Below, one piece after another: positions 63,697-64,000 of a stretch of 64,000 bases of DNA. Within the stretch, counting starts at the first letter, position 1. Each line of letters opens with the position of its first letter. The position numbers and the translations under genes are program-made. The DNA comes from Snodgrassella alvi (GTDB taxonomy: Bacteria > Pseudomonadota > Gammaproteobacteria > Burkholderiales > Neisseriaceae): the NCBI RefSeq assembly GCF_002777855.1, contig NZ_MEIK01000015.1, forward strand, positions 186,001-250,000, written 5' to 3'. Below the pieces are notes generated by a model that was given only the letters and a program-made list of their open reading frames with translations, was not told the origin of the DNA and ran no database searches.

Positions 63697-64000
63697 ATGT
63701 GGTTAGGTACGGCAGCAATAAATCTAGCTCTAGCGGTAATGCTCGGTGCATTTGGTGCACATGGTTTAAAGCAGATGGCCAGTGTACAGCAGCTTGAATG
63801 GTGGCATACAGCCACACAGTATTTTTTTTGGCATGCACTGGGATTGCTGATGCTCGGTGTGCTGGCCAGAACTGTACCGGCTTTTGCCGTTAAAACTCCA
63901 TTCTGGCTGTTGCAGCTGGGGCTGATTATTTTTTGTGGTTCATTGTATCTGATGGCTTTAGGTTTACCACGCTGGTTGGGTGCTATAACACCAATAGGTG
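63697..64000 (+). CDS. DUF423 family membrane protein, 3' end outside window
   Basis: The first 101 codons are visible. MWLGTAAINLALAVMLGAFGAHGLK is the family start, followed by WWHTATQYFFWHALGLLMLGVLA, LGLIIFCGSLYLMALGL and WLGAITPIG, giving about four hydrophobic segments. AGGGGA precedes the ATG. It belongs to the YgdD/DUF423 family of small inner-membrane proteins with unknown function. The gene is cut by the window edge, roughly 20-25 codons short of usual length. Confidence 0.9.
   Translation, partial: MWLGTAAINLALAVMLGAFGAHGLKQMASVQQLEWWHTATQYFFWHALGLLMLGVLARTVPAFAVKTPFWLLQLGLIIFCGSLYLMALGLPRWLGAITPIG

Noticed and set aside
1-64000. Neisseria DNA uptake sequence (GCCGTCTGAA)
   Set aside because: Partial look-alikes occur, for example near 13821 and 42268, but I saw no exact 10-mer in intergenic DNA or in terminator stems; a variant dialect would need a k-mer count.
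1-64000. CRISPR array, prophage or complete insertion sequence
   Set aside because: No regularly spaced repeats, phage structural genes or transposase genes were recognised anywhere.

Overview
The window reads as one chromosomal segment of a betaproteobacterium of the family Neisseriaceae. NadK, PyrC (344 aa), RecN, the surE-pcm pair and the cyd genes all have the lengths and sequence style of that family. A CoA-transferase of the acetate/succinate type, L-lactate permease, a molybdenum formate dehydrogenase and cytochrome bd together recall the bee-gut genus Snodgrassella. That genus assignment is inferred from gene content and recall, not from any search. Genes are moderate in GC, while many intergenic stretches are long and very AT-rich.

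Layout. 1-13.8 kb holds housekeeping genes: the 3' part of alaS, an orphan mlaC-like gene, glyA, a succinate/acetate CoA-transferase, miaA, nadK, recN, a TusA-family gene, pyrC and a thioesterase. 13.8-19.7 kb is a disturbed lemA/TPM-domain locus. Between lemA and the first TPM gene lie a glutathione S-transferase gene, a broken TetR-type regulator, a frameshifted unknown gene and an operator-like inverted repeat. A J-domain protein lies between the two TPM genes.

20.1-36.7 kb is a molybdenum and formate region. It contains modABC with modE, a convincing ModE box, formate dehydrogenase fdnGHI with cysteine in place of selenocysteine, fdhD, a glutamate-type symporter, fdhE, an AT-rich DUF3592-like gene, and the cofactor genes moaD-moaE-mobA-moeA opposite moaA. 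Uptake, cofactor synthesis, enzyme and maturation factors are therefore close together. Only moaC and moaB/mog are not seen.

36.8-47.8 kb carries lactate permease, a Pit phosphate transporter with a well-placed Pho box, a lone polyamine-binding lipoprotein, surE-pcm, a zinc alcohol dehydrogenase, an aldo/keto reductase and a LysR regulator. 48-51 kb is an AT-rich accessory stretch with a bacitracin/lantibiotic-type ABC exporter next to tRNA-Asp and tRNA-Val. 51-64 kb has a Kef-type antiporter, tsaB-rimI-UDG-like, gluQ, and the complete cytochrome bd set: the cydDC exporter, then cydABX behind a perfect FNR-type site. It ends with a small secreted protein and a truncated DUF423 gene.

Taken together the genes suggest a microaerobic respirer using lactate/acetate and formate as electron donors and cytochrome bd as an oxidase, with molybdate-, oxygen- and phosphate-responsive regulation visible as individual sites. 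I found no CRISPR array, complete insertion sequence or prophage. The most unusual parts are the interrupted lemA/TPM locus with its orphan operator, and several structured intergenic elements.
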